A stretch of DNA of 64,000 nucleotides from Nocardioides cremeus. GTDB taxonomy: Bacteria; Actinomycetota; Actinomycetes; Propionibacteriales; Nocardioidaceae. Both the position numbers and the translations under genes were made by a program. Where the stretch lies: positions 1 to 64,000 of the forward strand of contig NZ_JAULSC010000013.1 of the NCBI RefSeq assembly GCF_030518195.1. Direction: 5' to 3'. Positions 33,248 through 44,344 of the stretch are shown here, piece by piece; within the stretch, counting starts at the first letter, position 1; the number at the start of each line of letters is the position of its first letter. The notes beneath the pieces were generated by a model. That model saw nothing but the letters and a program-made list of their open reading frames with translations. It was not told where the DNA came from and searched no databases.

Positions 33248-33286
33248 GCGGGGGGAGGCGGGCCACCACGGCCGGCCTCCCCCCGC
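33248..33286 (+). terminator. strong hairpin between binding-protein and ATPase genes
   Basis: A perfect 12-bp stem (33248-33259 with 33275-33286, core GGGGGGAGGC) with a 15-nt loop containing an inner GGCC/GGCC pair, seven bases after the BMP stop. No U-run follows. It may be a partial terminator or a 3'-stabilising structure. Confidence 0.6.
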
Positions 33287-33340
33287 TTCCACGTCCACCA
33301 CTCCCCTGTCTCGCTCCCCTGTCTGGCAAGGACCCACCCC

Positions 33341-34851
33341 ATGCAACTGGCCCTACGCGAGGTGACCAAGCGCTTCGGCAGCCTGGTCGCCAACGACCGG
33401 ATCTCGTTGACCGTCGAGGGCGGTGAGATCCACTGCCTGCTCGGGGAGAACGGCGCCGGCAAGTCGACGCTGATGAACGTCCTCTACGGCCTCTACCGCG
33501 CCGACGAGGGCCAGATCGTCCTCGACGGCGAGGTCCAGTCCTTCACCGGTCCCGGCGACGCCATCGCGGCCGGCATCGGCATGGTCCACCAGCACTTCAT
33601 GCTCGTCCCGGTCTTCACCGTCGCCGAGAACGTGATGCTCGGCAACGAGGAGACCGGCTTCGCGGGGTCCCTGGACCTCGAGGCCGCGCGCGAGCGCGTG
33701 CGCGAGATCTCCGCCCGCTTCGGCTTCCACGTCGACCCCGACGCCGTGGTCGGCGACCTGCCGGTCGGCGTCCAGCAGCGCGTCGAGATCATCAAGGTGC
33801 TCTCCCGCGACGCCAAGGTGCTCGTCTTCGACGAGCCCACCGCGGTGCTGACCCCGCAGGAGACCGACGAGCTGATGGAGATCATGCGCGAGCTGCGCCG
33901 CTCCGGCGCCGCGATCGTCTTCATCACCCACAAGCTGCGCGAGGTCCGCGAGGTCGCCGACCGCATCACCGTGATCCGCCGCGGCCAGGTCGTGGGCGAG
34001 GCCGAGCCGTCGGCCAGCAACGCCGAGCTCGCCGCCATGATGGTCGGGCGGCCCGTCGAGCTGACGGTCAGCAAGAAGGAGCCCGAGCTCGGCGCCGCGT
34101 CCCTCGTCGTCGAGGGGCTCACCGTCGTCGACCCGGCCGGGCTCGTGCAGGTCGACGACATCAGCTTCGAGGTCCGCGACGGCGAGATCCTCGCGGTGGC
34201 CGGCGTCCAGGGCAACGGCCAGACCGAGCTGACCGAGGCGCTGCTGGGCCTGCAGCACCACGTGCTGGGCTCGATCCGCCTCGACGGCCGCGAGCTGGTG
34301 GGCCGCAAGGTCCGCGACGTGCTCGACGCCGGGGTCGGCTTCGTCCCCGAGGACCGCCAGGTCGACGGCCTGGTCGGCTCCTTCACGATCGCCGAGAACC
34401 TGATGCTCGACCGCAGCTTCGGCGCCCCCTTCGTGCGCGCCGGCTCCCTGCAGCTCTCCGCGCTGCAGGAGTTCGCCGAGGAGAAGCTGGCGCAGTACGA
34501 CGTGCGCGCCCCCGGCATCACCACCCCCGCCGGCAACCTCTCCGGCGGCAACCAGCAGAAGGTCGTGGTGGCCCGCGAGCTCTCGCGCGAGCTGCGCCTC
34601 CTGGTGGCGGCCCAGCCCACCCGCGGCGTCGACGTCGGGTCCATCGAGTTCATCCACAGCCAGATCGTCGCCACCCGCGACGCCGGGGTCCCCGTCATCG
34701 TGGTCTCCACCGAGCTCGACGAGGTCGTCGCGCTCGCCGACCGCATCATGGTGCTCTACCGGGGCCGGGTGGTCGGGATCGTCCCGGCCGACACGCCCCG
34801 CCAGGTGCTCGGCCTGATGATGACCGGAGAACCCCCCACAGGAGACGTCGC

Positions 34852-34855
<4 letters not shown>
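33341..34855 (+). CDS. nucleoside ABC transporter, double ATP-binding protein
   Basis: A 504-residue RbsA-type ATPase with two nucleotide-binding domains. The first has LLGENGAGKST, the signature-like VGVQQRVEI and VLVFDEPTAVL. The second has the degenerate Walker A VAGVQGNGQTEL, the good signature LSGGNQQKVVVA and a Walker B-type LLVAAQPTRGVD in which Glu is replaced. Such asymmetry is normal for this importer class. It would power uptake of nucleosides bound by the BMP lipoprotein. ATG at 33341; overlaps the first permease by four bases. Confidence 0.92.
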
Positions 34856-36128
<1,273 letters not shown>

Positions 36129-36132
<4 letters not shown>

Positions 36133-37427
36133 GCACGCCGCACGCCGCCGCTCCCACCGACGACCGCGCCGGGCGGCCCGACGGCCCGCACGTGATGACG
36201 ACGGCCAGCCCCAAGGTCGCGATCATCCTGGGCGTCGTCACGCTCCTGCTCGCCGCGGTGGTGGCGTTCGGCTCGCAGACCGGTGACACCACCTTCCGGC
36301 TCTCGACCCGGCGCGACCTGGCCCAGCTGCCCGACGTCACCGTGCCCGCCAACGCCACCGCCTGGGTGGCGATCGTGCTGATGGCCCTGGCCACCGCCGA
36401 GGCGGTGCGCCGCTACCTGGCGCGCACCAAGGTCCCGCTCTGGCTGCCGGCGGCGTACGGCGTCGTGGCCATGATCGGCTTCCTGGCCTGGGCCGCCGCC
36501 GGTGCGACGCTGCCGGTGATCGGTCTGCTCGCCGGCGCGCTGGCGCTCGCGGTGCCCCTGGTCTTCGGCGCCCTGGGCGGCGTGCTGGGCGAGCGGGTCG
36601 GCGTGGTCAACATCGCCATCGACGGCCAGCTGCTGGCCGGCGCCTTCGCGGCCGCGCTGGTCGGCTCCCTGCTCGGCTCGGCCTGGGCCGGCCTGATCGG
36701 GGCGATGCTCGCCGGTGCGCTGGTCGGGCTGGTGCTCGGCGTCTTCGCGATCAGCTACTTCGTCGACCAGGTGATCGTCGGCGTCGTGCTCAACGTGCTG
36801 ATCATCGGCCTGACGAGCTTCATGTTCTCGCAGGTCCTGGCGCCCAACGCGGCCACGCTCAACAGCCCGCCGCGCCTGGGCCCGGTCTCGGTCCCGCTGC
36901 TGGGCGAGATCCCGGTGATCGGGCCGATCCTGTTCCGCCAGTCCGTCGTGGTCTACCTGCTCTACGTGGCCGTGGCCGTGGTGACCTGGTCGCTCTACCG
37001 CACCCGGTGGGGCCTGCGCGTGCGCGCCGTCGGCGAGCACCCCCAGGCCGCCGACACGGTGGGCATCAACGTCCTGCGCACCCGCTACCGCACCCTGCTG
37101 ATCGCCGGCGCGACCGCCGGCGCCGGTGGCGCGTTCTACACCCTGGTCTCGGTCTCGCAGTTCAACCGCGAGATGACCGGTGGCGCCGGCTACATCGCCC
37201 TGGCTGCGGTCATCTTCGGCAAGTGGGACCCGATCCGGGCGACGCTGGCCGCGCTGCTCTTCGGCTTCGCCTCCAACCTGCAGGGCGTCCTGTCGGTGAT
37301 CGGCTCCCCGGTGCCCAGCGAGTTCATGCTGATGCTGCCCTACGTCGTCACCGTCTTCGCGGTCGCCGGGCTGGTGGGCCGCTCGCGGCCACCCGCGGCG
37401 GTGGGCACGCCCTACCGCAAGGGCTGA
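36129..37427 (+). CDS. nucleoside ABC transporter permease 2
   Basis: A 432-residue permease, partner of permease 1. About ten helices; the family block GERVGVVNIAIDGQLLAGAF and QVIVGVVLNVLIIGLTSF, then the cytoplasmic coupling segment RAVGEHPQAADTVGINVLRTRY, are conserved in BPD_transp_2 proteins. GTG at 36129 overlaps the previous stop. The last 16 bp overlap the convergent amidohydrolase gene tail to tail. Confidence 0.9.
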
Positions 37428-38626
37428 GCGGCGGCGCGCAGCGCGACCTCGGCGAGCAGGCGGGCCCCGATGACCAGGGCCCGCTCGTCGACGCGGAGGT
37501 CGCCCTGGTGCAGGTCGTACGTCGCTCCCCCGGGGGTGCGGGTGCCCAGGCGCATCATGGCGCCGGGCACCTCGTCGACGTACCAGCCGAAGTCCTCGCC
37601 GCCGAGGCTCTGCGGGGCCAGCACCCGCCCGTCGGGGCCGAGCACGGAGGCGACGGCGTCGCCGAGCAGCTTGTGGGAGACGGCCTCGTTGACCACCGGC
37701 GGGACCCCGCGCACGTAGTCGACGTGGGCGGTGACGCCGTAGGGGCGCACGATCTCGTGCACCATCTCGCGCACCATCTTCTCGGCGTCGGCCCAGGCGG
37801 CGGCGTCGAGGATGCGCACCGTGCCCGACAGCAGCCCCCGCTCGGGGATCACGTTGGGGGCGCTGCCGGCCTCGATGCGGCCCCAGACGACCGAGACGCC
37901 GGAGCGGGGGTCGAAGCGGCGCGAGAGGATCGCGGGCAGCTCGGTGGTGACCTTGGCCAGCGCGAAGGTCAGGTCGGCGGTCAGGTGGGGCCGCGAGGTG
38001 TGCCCGCCCGCGCCCTCGAAGCGCACGTCGACCTGGTCGGCGGCGCTGGTCATCGGGCCCAGGCGCAGGCCCACCTGGCCGACGTCGACGCCCGGGTCGC
38101 AGTGCAGCGCGAAGACGCGGTCGACGCCGTCGAGCAGGCCGAGCCCGATCAGGCGCAGCGCTCCCCCGGGCATCACCTCCTCGGCCGGCTGGAAGAACAG
38201 CCGCACCCGTCCGGTCAGCAGCCCCTCGGCGTGGGCGCGTGCGATCGCGCCCGCGGCGCCGACGAGCACCGTGGTGTGCACGTCGTGGCCGCAGGCGTGG
38301 GCCACGCCGGGCACGGTGCTGCTCCACGGGTCGCCGGTCGTCTCCTGCACCGGCAGCGCGTCGAGGTCGGCGCGCAGGCCCACGACCGGGCGGGCGCTGC
38401 GCTCCCCCAGGTCGGCGACCAGTCCCGAGCCGGGCAGCCGCTCGATGCGCCAGCCCAGGGCCTCGAGCCGCTCGGCGACCACCGCGGTGGTGCGCGTCTC
38501 CTCCCACGACAGCTCGGGGTGGGCGTGCAGGTCGCGGCGCAGCAGCGAGAGCGCCTCGGCGCCCGCCTCCACCTCGTCGCGGACGAGGTCGCGGAGGCGG
38601 GCGTCGGGGCGTGCGTCGCTGGACAT
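37412..38626 (-). CDS. M20 family metal-dependent amidohydrolase (AmiA-type)
   Basis: A 404-residue M20D peptidase/amidohydrolase related to hippurate or indole-acetyl-amino-acid hydrolases. Metal-site motifs: LRADLDALPVQE, AHACGHDVHTT, FFQPAEE, ALHCDPGV and the C-terminal SLGGEDFGWY; the dimerisation insert has GGHTSRPH. M. tuberculosis has amiA1/amiB1 (Rv3305c/Rv3306c) in the same chromosomal neighbourhood. Substrate is an N-acyl amino acid or related amide (inference). Leaderless ATG at 38626. Confidence 0.9.
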   Translation of the reverse strand: MSSDARPDARLRDLVRDEVEAGAEALSLLRRDLHAHPELSWEETRTTAVVAERLEALGWRIERLPGSGLVADLGERSARPVVGLRADLDALPVQETTGDPWSSTVPGVAHACGHDVHTTVLVGAAGAIARAHAEGLLTGRVRLFFQPAEEVMPGGALRLIGLGLLDGVDRVFALHCDPGVDVGQVGLRLGPMTSAADQVDVRFEGAGGHTSRPHLTADLTFALAKVTTELPAILSRRFDPRSGVSVVWGRIEAGSAPNVIPERGLLSGTVRILDAAAWADAEKMVREMVHEIVRPYGVTAHVDYVRGVPPVVNEAVSHKLLGDAVASVLGPDGRVLAPQSLGGEDFGWYVDEVPGAMMRLGTRTPGGATYDLHQGDLRVDERALVIGARLLAEVALRAAAQPLR

Positions 38627-38633
38627 CGGGCCC

Positions 38634-38639
38634 AGGCTA
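38634..38639 (-). promoter_or_regulatory. -10 box for leaderless amidohydrolase gene
   Basis: TAGCCT on the minus strand ends seven bases before the ATG at 38626. Confidence 0.5.
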
Positions 38640-38688
38640 GTGGGCCCGCCCGCGCCGCCGCTCGGCTAGGTGGTGCTGGACACGACGG

Positions 38689-39795
38689 CTACGGCAGCGG
38701 GAAGCTGCGCACCATGCCCCCGGGCTTCTCGCCCGGCCCGGCACCGACCAGGACCTCGGTGGTGGCCCACAGCCGTCCGCCAGCGATCTCGAGGTCGCCG
38801 GGCAACGTCACCCGGCGCAGCGTGGTCGGCTCACCGGTGCCGTCGGCGACCCGCACGATCCGGCCACCGAAGAGCTCGGCCACGTAGATGTCACCGTTGT
38901 CGGCGACCGCGAGCCCGGTGGCGCTCAGCAACCCGCGCACCACCTTCTCGATCGCGCCGGTGCCGGGATCGATCCGGTAGACCGCCCCCAGCCTGCCGAC
39001 GCTGCCGTCCTCGGGCCCGCCGGGCAGCGACGTCACGTAGAGCTGCCCGTCGGGTCCCACCTCGACGTCGGTCGGCACCGCCTCGAAGCGGTAGCGCGAG
39101 CCGACCGTGCAGCGCGGCAGGCCGTTGCGCCTGGCCATCGACTTGGTCACCTTCGCCTTCGCCGGGGGCACCACGGCCAGGGTCGAGATGTCGCCGGCCT
39201 CGGAGATCGCCACGACCGTGTTCGCGCCGGCGTCGGCCACGTAGACGGTGCCGTCGTGGCTGGTCGATGCGTAGGGATGGGTCTCGACGTGGCCCGTGTA
39301 CCTCGCGGGCCGGACGTAGCCGGGCAGCCTGGCCTCGCACTTCCTGCTCAAGCTCGAGAACCCGTAGGTCACGTCGCCGTCGGCGTTGTCGGCGCGCTCG
39401 TGCCTGCCGAGGTCGGCGAGGCCCCGGTCGGTGCCGTCGGCCCGGACCTGGCGGATCTTGCCCACCTCGTTGTTCCCCCGCGAGACGGCGTAGGTCACCA
39501 CGCCCTCGTGCACGGAGACGGCACCGATCTCACCGCCACGGCGCACCGACGCGACCACGCGCCGCCTGCCGTCCGGGGTCACCTCCACCAGCCGGCCGGC
39601 GAAGTTCTCCGAGACGTGGACGGTCCCCTCGTCGCCCACCGCCAGGCTCAACGGCGTCACCAGGCCGCGCACCTCGGGCCGCGCGGACGGATCCGGGGCC
39701 CGGGCGGCCATGGTGGGGGCGATCATCGAGCCGGTCACCAGGGTGGTGACGGACACGATGCCGGCTAGAGCGGCGCTGCGACGGATCGGGTGCAC
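38689..39795 (-). CDS. secreted ScyD/ScyE-type beta-propeller protein, copy 1
   Basis: A 368-residue exported protein. A signal peptide (basic HPIRRSAA, hydrophobic core, cleavage near AARA at about residue 32) is followed by repeated short beta units typical of NHL/propeller folds: TPLSLAVGDEGTVHVSENFAG, GVVTYAVSRG, TVYVADAGANTVVAIS, PDGQLYVTSLPGGPEDG, GDIYVAELFGG and LWATTEVLVG. The actinobacterial family is named after cyanobacterial scytonemin genes, but no scytonemin role is implied. Two cysteines could pair. GTG at 39795 is preceded by AGGAGG. It is a tandem paralogue of the next gene. Confidence 0.8.
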   Translation of the reverse strand: MHPIRRSAALAGIVSVTTLVTGSMIAPTMAARAPDPSARPEVRGLVTPLSLAVGDEGTVHVSENFAGRLVEVTPDGRRRVVASVRRGGEIGAVSVHEGVVTYAVSRGNNEVGKIRQVRADGTDRGLADLGRHERADNADGDVTYGFSSLSRKCEARLPGYVRPARYTGHVETHPYASTSHDGTVYVADAGANTVVAISEAGDISTLAVVPPAKAKVTKSMARRNGLPRCTVGSRYRFEAVPTDVEVGPDGQLYVTSLPGGPEDGSVGRLGAVYRIDPGTGAIEKVVRGLLSATGLAVADNGDIYVAELFGGRIVRVADGTGEPTTLRRVTLPGDLEIAGGRLWATTEVLVGAGPGEKPGGMVRSFPLP

Positions 39796-39885
39796 GACGG
39801 CCTCCTGGAGAAGAGATGGTGACCGATCGTGCTCCCGTCCCGCGCGGGCGCGCATGACCCGCGTGCGCCATCTTCACCGGGCCCC

Positions 39886-39921
39886 GCCTGGCCCGTCCGG
39901 GCTCCCCCGTACGGGCCAGGC
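39886..39921. terminator. hairpin between the two propeller genes
   Basis: A perfect 11-bp stem (GCCTGGCCCGT with ACGGGCCAGGC) and a 14-nt loop lie 41 bp after the stop of the upstream minus-strand gene (39962). No U-tract follows on either strand, but the position suits a terminator between the paralogues. Confidence 0.45.
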
Positions 39922-39961
39922 ACCCTAGTTGCAGCAGAGTCGCAGCAGGGTCACGGCAGGG

Positions 39962-41062
39962 TCACGGCAGGGGGAAGCTGCGCACCTTGCCGCCCGGTCG
40001 CTGGCCGGGCTCGGTGCCCACGAGCACCTCGGTGGTGGCCCACAGCCGTCCGCCGGCGATCTCGAGGTCACCGGGCATCGTGACCCGGCGCAGGGTGGTC
40101 GGCTTCGAGGAGCCCGCCAGCACCCGCACGATGCGGCCGCCGAAGAGCTCGGCGACGTAGAGGTCGCCGTTGCCGGCGACCGCCAGGCCGGTCGCGCTCA
40201 GCAGGCCGCGCACGACCCGCGTCGTGTCGCCGCTGAGGCGGTCGATGCGGTGCACCGAGCCCAGGCGACCGACGCTGCCGTCCTCGGGACCGCCGGGCAG
40301 CGAGGTCACGTAGAGGTCTCCGCCCGGGCCGACCTCGACGTCGGTGGGCACCGCCTCGAAGCGGTAGCGCGAGCCGACGGTGCAGGCCGGCAGGCCGTTG
40401 GCGCGCGCGACCTTCTTGGTCACCTTCGCCACCGCCGGGGGCACGACCGCCACGGTGGAGACGTCACCGTCGCGGTCGATCGCGAGCACGGCGTTGGCGC
40501 CCGCGTCGGCGACGTACACGGTGTCGCCGATGCTGGTCGTCGCGTAGGGGTGGGTCTCGACGACCCCGTCGTAGCGCGCTGGGCCGACGTACTCCGGCAG
40601 CTTGGCCTCGCACTTCCTGCGCAGGTCGGTGAAGCCGTAGGTCACGTCGCCGTCGGGGTTGTTGCGGCGCTCGTGGCGGCCGAGGTCGGCCAGCGCGCGG
40701 TCGGTGCCGTTGCGCCTGACCTGGCGGACCAGGCCCGACTCGTTGTGCCCGCGGGAGACGGCGTACGTCACGACGCCCCGGCGCACCGAGACGGCGCCGA
40801 CCTCTCCGCCGCGGTCGGCCCGGGCGACCAGCTTCCGCTTCCCGCCGGGCCCGATCCGGGTCAGCAGCCCGGCGAAGTTCTGCGAGACGTGCACGACCCC
40901 GCGCTCGGTGACGGCGAGGCTCAGCGGGGTCATCAGGCCGTGCGCCTCGGGGCGCGCGGACGGGTCGGGGGCGGCCGCGGTCGCGGCTGGGGCCAGCACG
41001 GAGCCGGTGGCCAGCGCGCCGAGCGCCGGGGCGAGCACGAGGGCCGAGACGAGACGGTTCAT
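39962..41062 (-). CDS. secreted ScyD/ScyE-type beta-propeller protein, copy 2
   Basis: A 366-residue exported paralogue of the previous gene, sharing most residues along the whole length (for example PDPSARPE, TPLSLAV, RRKCEAKLPEYV, SRYRFEAVPTDVEVGP, SLPGGPEDGSVGRLG, LSATGLAVAGNGDLYVAELFGGRIVRV). The signal peptide is MNRLVSALVLAPALGALATG with cleavage near ATAAA. Function unknown; a propeller of this type could bind a ligand or polymer outside the cell. The ATG at 41062 has GGAGG seven bases upstream, inside a pair of alternative hairpins (41070-41099). Confidence 0.8.
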   Translation of the reverse strand: MNRLVSALVLAPALGALATGSVLAPAATAAAPDPSARPEAHGLMTPLSLAVTERGVVHVSQNFAGLLTRIGPGGKRKLVARADRGGEVGAVSVRRGVVTYAVSRGHNESGLVRQVRRNGTDRALADLGRHERRNNPDGDVTYGFTDLRRKCEAKLPEYVGPARYDGVVETHPYATTSIGDTVYVADAGANAVLAIDRDGDVSTVAVVPPAVAKVTKKVARANGLPACTVGSRYRFEAVPTDVEVGPGGDLYVTSLPGGPEDGSVGRLGSVHRIDRLSGDTTRVVRGLLSATGLAVAGNGDLYVAELFGGRIVRVLAGSSKPTTLRRVTMPGDLEIAGGRLWATTEVLVGTEPGQRPGGKVRSFPLP

Positions 41063-41069
41063 GGGGGTT

Positions 41070-41099
41070 CCTCCACGGTCGGGTGGAGGGGGCCTCCAC
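41070..41099 (-). promoter_or_regulatory. alternating hairpin arms around the Shine-Dalgarno of propeller copy 2
   Basis: In the minus-strand leader three 7-nt arms follow one another: GTGGAGG (41099-41093), CCTCCAC (41089-41083) and GTGGAGG (41076-41070). The middle arm can pair with either neighbour. Pairing with the last arm buries the ribosome site GGAGG; pairing with the first frees it. No ligand or trigger is known. Confidence 0.45.
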
Positions 41100-41171
41100 G
41101 CTCAAGGTCGACTCGATGGTGGACCTCGGCGGCCGCGGTGGCATGCCCAGTTGTGGGGAACCGGTGTTGCG

Positions 41172-42161
41172 CTACCTCGGGTCGGCGTCGTACGCCGCGA
41201 GCAGCCGGTCGGCGGCGACCGTGGCGGGCAGCTCGCCGGCGAGCACCGCGGCGCGGACCTCGTCGCGCACCCCGCGCACCCCCGGCGAGAGCCGCAGGCG
41301 CTGGTCGAGCTCGTCGCGCACCATCGCCCAGGTGAAGTCGAGCTGCTGCTCGGCGCGCTTGGCGAGCAGCCCCTCGTCGCCGAGGTGGTCGCGGTGGGCC
41401 AGCACCCGCTCCCACAGGTCGTCGACGCCGATGTCCTCCAGCGCCGAGCAGGTCACCACGGGCGGGGCCCACTCCCCCTTGCCGCGCACCATCCGCAGGG
41501 CGCCGGCCAGGTCGCGGGCCGCGGCGCGCGCCTCCTGGGCGCGGTCGCCGTCGGCCTTGTTGACCGCGATCACGTCGGCGATCTCGAGGATGCCCTTCTT
41601 GATGCCCTGCAGCTGGTCGCCGGTGCGGGCCAGGGTCAGGAACAGGAACGTGTCGACCATGCCGGCCACGGTCACCTCCGACTGGCCCACGCCGACGGTC
41701 TCGACGAGCACGACGTCGTAGCCGGCGGCCTCGAGCACCGCCATCGCCTGCACGGTGGCGCGGGCGACGCCGCCCAGGGTGCCGGCCGAGGGCGAGGGCC
41801 GGATGAAGGCGTCGGGGTCGGTGGCCAGGCGGCCCATCCGGGTCTTGTCGCCCAGCACCGAGCCCCCGGTGCGCACGCTGGAGGGGTCGACGGCCAGCAC
41901 GCCCACCCGGTGCCCGGCGGCGGTGAGCCGGGTGCCGAGGGCCTCGATGAAGGTGGACTTGCCGACCCCGGGCACGCCCGAGATCCCCACCCGCACCACG
42001 TCGCCGCGGCCCGACTCGTCGGCCAGGGCGGTGAGCAGCTCGCGCGCCTGCAGCCGGTGCTGCGGGCGCGAGGACTCCACCAGGGTGATCGCCTGCGACA
42101 CCGCCGCCCGGCGACCCTCGCGGATGCCGGCGACCAGCGCCGCGACGCGGTCCTCTGCCAC
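41172..42161 (-). CDS. meaB: methylmalonyl-CoA mutase-associated GTPase
   Basis: A 329-residue G3E-type GTPase that protects and reactivates methylmalonyl-CoA mutase and gates adenosylcobalamin loading. Walker A GVPGVGKS at 62-69, switch region GGSVLGDKTRM, the base-binding NKAD and VETVGVGQSE. It follows mutB after 8 bp on the same strand, the usual mutA-mutB-meaB order. Confidence 0.95.
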   Translation of the reverse strand: MAEDRVAALVAGIREGRRAAVSQAITLVESSRPQHRLQARELLTALADESGRGDVVRVGISGVPGVGKSTFIEALGTRLTAAGHRVGVLAVDPSSVRTGGSVLGDKTRMGRLATDPDAFIRPSPSAGTLGGVARATVQAMAVLEAAGYDVVLVETVGVGQSEVTVAGMVDTFLFLTLARTGDQLQGIKKGILEIADVIAVNKADGDRAQEARAAARDLAGALRMVRGKGEWAPPVVTCSALEDIGVDDLWERVLAHRDHLGDEGLLAKRAEQQLDFTWAMVRDELDQRLRLSPGVRGVRDEVRAAVLAGELPATVAADRLLAAYDADPR

Positions 42162-42169
42162 GCCGCTCC

Positions 42170-44344
42170 TCAGTGGCCGAGCGCGTCGCGGAGCTTGGCG
42201 AGCAGCGACAGCGCCGACTCGGCGATGACGGTGCCGGGCAGGAACACCTCGGCGGCTCCCATCTCGCGCAGCGTCGGGACGTCGTCGGGCGGGATCACCC
42301 CGCCGATGACGACCATGATGTCGGGGCGGCCCTGCTCGGCCAGCGCCTCGCGCAGCGCCGGCAGCAGCGCGAGGTGGCCGGCGGCCAGCGAGCTGACGCC
42401 GACGATGTGCACGTCGGCGTCGACGGCCTGCTGGGCGACCTCCTCGGGCGTGGAGAACAGCGGCCCCACGTCGACGTCGAAGCCCATGTCGGCGAACGCG
42501 GAGACGATCACCTTCTGGCCGCGGTCGTGGCCGTCCTGGCCCATCTTGGCCACCAGGATGCGCGGGCGACGGCCCTCGGCCTCCTCGAACTCCTCGGTGG
42601 CCTCGAGCACCTGGGTGACCAGGCTGCCGCCCTCGCCGGCGTTGGCGGACTCGTCACGGAACACGCCGCTGATCGTACGGATCACGGCCTGGTGGCGGCC
42701 GTAGACCTTCTCCAGGGCGTCGGAGATCTCGCCGACGGTCGCCTTCGCGCGGGCCGCGTCGACGGCCAGCGCGAGCAGGTTGCCCTCGAGCGAGCCCTGG
42801 CGCGGGCCCTGCTCGGCCGAGCGGGTCAGCGCCTCGAGCGCCGAGCGGACGTCGTCGTCGTTGCGCTCGGCGCGCAGCCGCTCGAGCTTGGCGACCTGCT
42901 GGCGGTAGACGTCGTCGTTGTCGACGCGCAGCACGTCGAGCTTGTCCTCGGCGGCCAGGCGGTAGGTGTTGACGCCGATGAGCTTCTGCGCGCCGGAGTC
43001 GAGGCGCGCCTGGGTGCGGGCGGCCGCCTCCTCGATGCGCATCTTCGGGATGCCCTGCTCGATGGCCTTGGCCATGCCGCCGGCCTTCTCGGCCTCCTGG
43101 ATGTGCGCCCAGGCCCGCTCGGCGAGGTCGTGGGTGAGCCGCTCGACGTAGTACGAGCCCGCCCACGGGTCGATCGTGCCGGTGGTGCCGCTCTCCTGCT
43201 GCAGCAGCAGCTGGGTGTTGCGGGCGATGCGGGCGGAGAAGTCGGTCGGCAGCGCGATCGCCTCGTCGAGGGCGTTGGTGTGCAGCGACTGGGTGTGGCC
43301 CTGGGTGGAGGCCATCGCCTCGATGCAGGTGCGCTGGACGTTGTTGAAGACGTCCTGGGCGGTCAGGCTCCAGCCGGAGGTCTGCGAGTGGGTGCGCAGC
43401 GAGAGCGACTTGGGGTTCTGCGGGTCGAACTGGCGCACCAGCCGCGCCCACAGCGCCCGGGCCGCGCGCATCTTGGCGACCTCCATGTAGAAGTTCATCC
43501 CGATCGCCCAGAAGAACGACAGGCGCGGGGCGAACTGGTCGATGCTCATCCCCGTCTCGAGGCCGGCGCGGATGTACTCCACGCCGTCGGCCAGCGTGTA
43601 GGCCAGCTCGAGGTCGTTGGTCGCCCCGGCCTCCTGGATGTGGTAGCCGGAGATCGAGATCGAGTTGAAGCGGGGCATCTTCGCAGAGGTGTAGCTGAAG
43701 ATGTCGGAGATGATCCGCATCGACGGCGCCGGCGGGTAGATGTAGGTGTTGCGGACCATGAACTCCTTGAGGATGTCGTTCTGGATGGTCCCCGCGAGCT
43801 GCTCCGGCGCCACCCCCTGCTCCTCGGCGGCGGCGATGTAGAGCGCCAGCACCGGCAGCACCGCGCCGTTCATGGTCATCGACACCGACATCTTGTCCAG
43901 CGGGATGCCGTCGAAGAGGGTCCGGGCGTCGTAGATCGAGTCGATCGCGACGCCGGCCATGCCGACGTCGCCGCGCACCCGCGGGTGGTCGGAGTCGTAG
44001 CCGCGGTGGGTGGCCAGGTCGAAGGCGACCGAGAGGCCCTTCTGGCCCGCGGCCAGGTTGCGCCGGTAGAACGCGTTGGACTCCTCGGCGGTGGAGAAGC
44101 CGGCGTACTGCCGGATGGTCCACGGCTGGGTCGTGTACATCGTCGGGTAGGGCCCGCGCAGGAACGGGCTCAGGCCCGGCAGCGTGTCGAGCGCGTCGAG
44201 GCCGTCGAGGTCCTCGGGGCCGTAGGACGTCTTGATCTGGATGCCCTCGGGCGCGGTCCACAGGTCGTGGGCCGGGGTGCCGGTCGAGGGCGCCGGACCG
44301 TCGCCGGTCAGCGGCAGGTCGCGGAAGGACTTCGGGATGCTCAT
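42170..44344 (-). CDS. mutB: methylmalonyl-CoA mutase large (catalytic) subunit
   Basis: A 724-residue adenosylcobalamin enzyme interconverting methylmalonyl-CoA and succinyl-CoA. The TIM-barrel part has [29 protein letters not shown] and [12 protein letters not shown]; the C-terminal B12-binding domain has DxHxxG (Asp604, His606, Gly609), VSSLAAGH and VIGGVIP. Overlaps the mutA stop by four bases (ATGA), so the two subunits are made in step. Confidence 0.97.
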   Translation of the reverse strand: MSIPKSFRDLPLTGDGPAPSTGTPAHDLWTAPEGIQIKTSYGPEDLDGLDALDTLPGLSPFLRGPYPTMYTTQPWTIRQYAGFSTAEESNAFYRRNLAAGQKGLSVAFDLATHRGYDSDHPRVRGDVGMAGVAIDSIYDARTLFDGIPLDKMSVSMTMNGAVLPVLALYIAAAEEQGVAPEQLAGTIQNDILKEFMVRNTYIYPPAPSMRIISDIFSYTSAKMPRFNSISISGYHIQEAGATNDLELAYTLADGVEYIRAGLETGMSIDQFAPRLSFFWAIGMNFYMEVAKMRAARALWARLVRQFDPQNPKSLSLRTHSQTSGWSLTAQDVFNNVQRTCIEAMASTQGHTQSLHTNALDEAIALPTDFSARIARNTQLLLQQESGTTGTIDPWAGSYYVERLTHDLAERAWAHIQEAEKAGGMAKAIEQGIPKMRIEEAAARTQARLDSGAQKLIGVNTYRLAAEDKLDVLRVDNDDVYRQQVAKLERLRAERNDDDVRSALEALTRSAEQGPRQGSLEGNLLALAVDAARAKATVGEISDALEKVYGRHQAVIRTISGVFRDESANAGEGGSLVTQVLEATEEFEEAEGRRPRILVAKMGQDGHDRGQKVIVSAFADMGFDVDVGPLFSTPEEVAQQAVDADVHIVGVSSLAAGHLALLPALREALAEQGRPDIMVVIGGVIPPDDVPTLREMGAAEVFLPGTVIAESALSLLAKLRDALGH

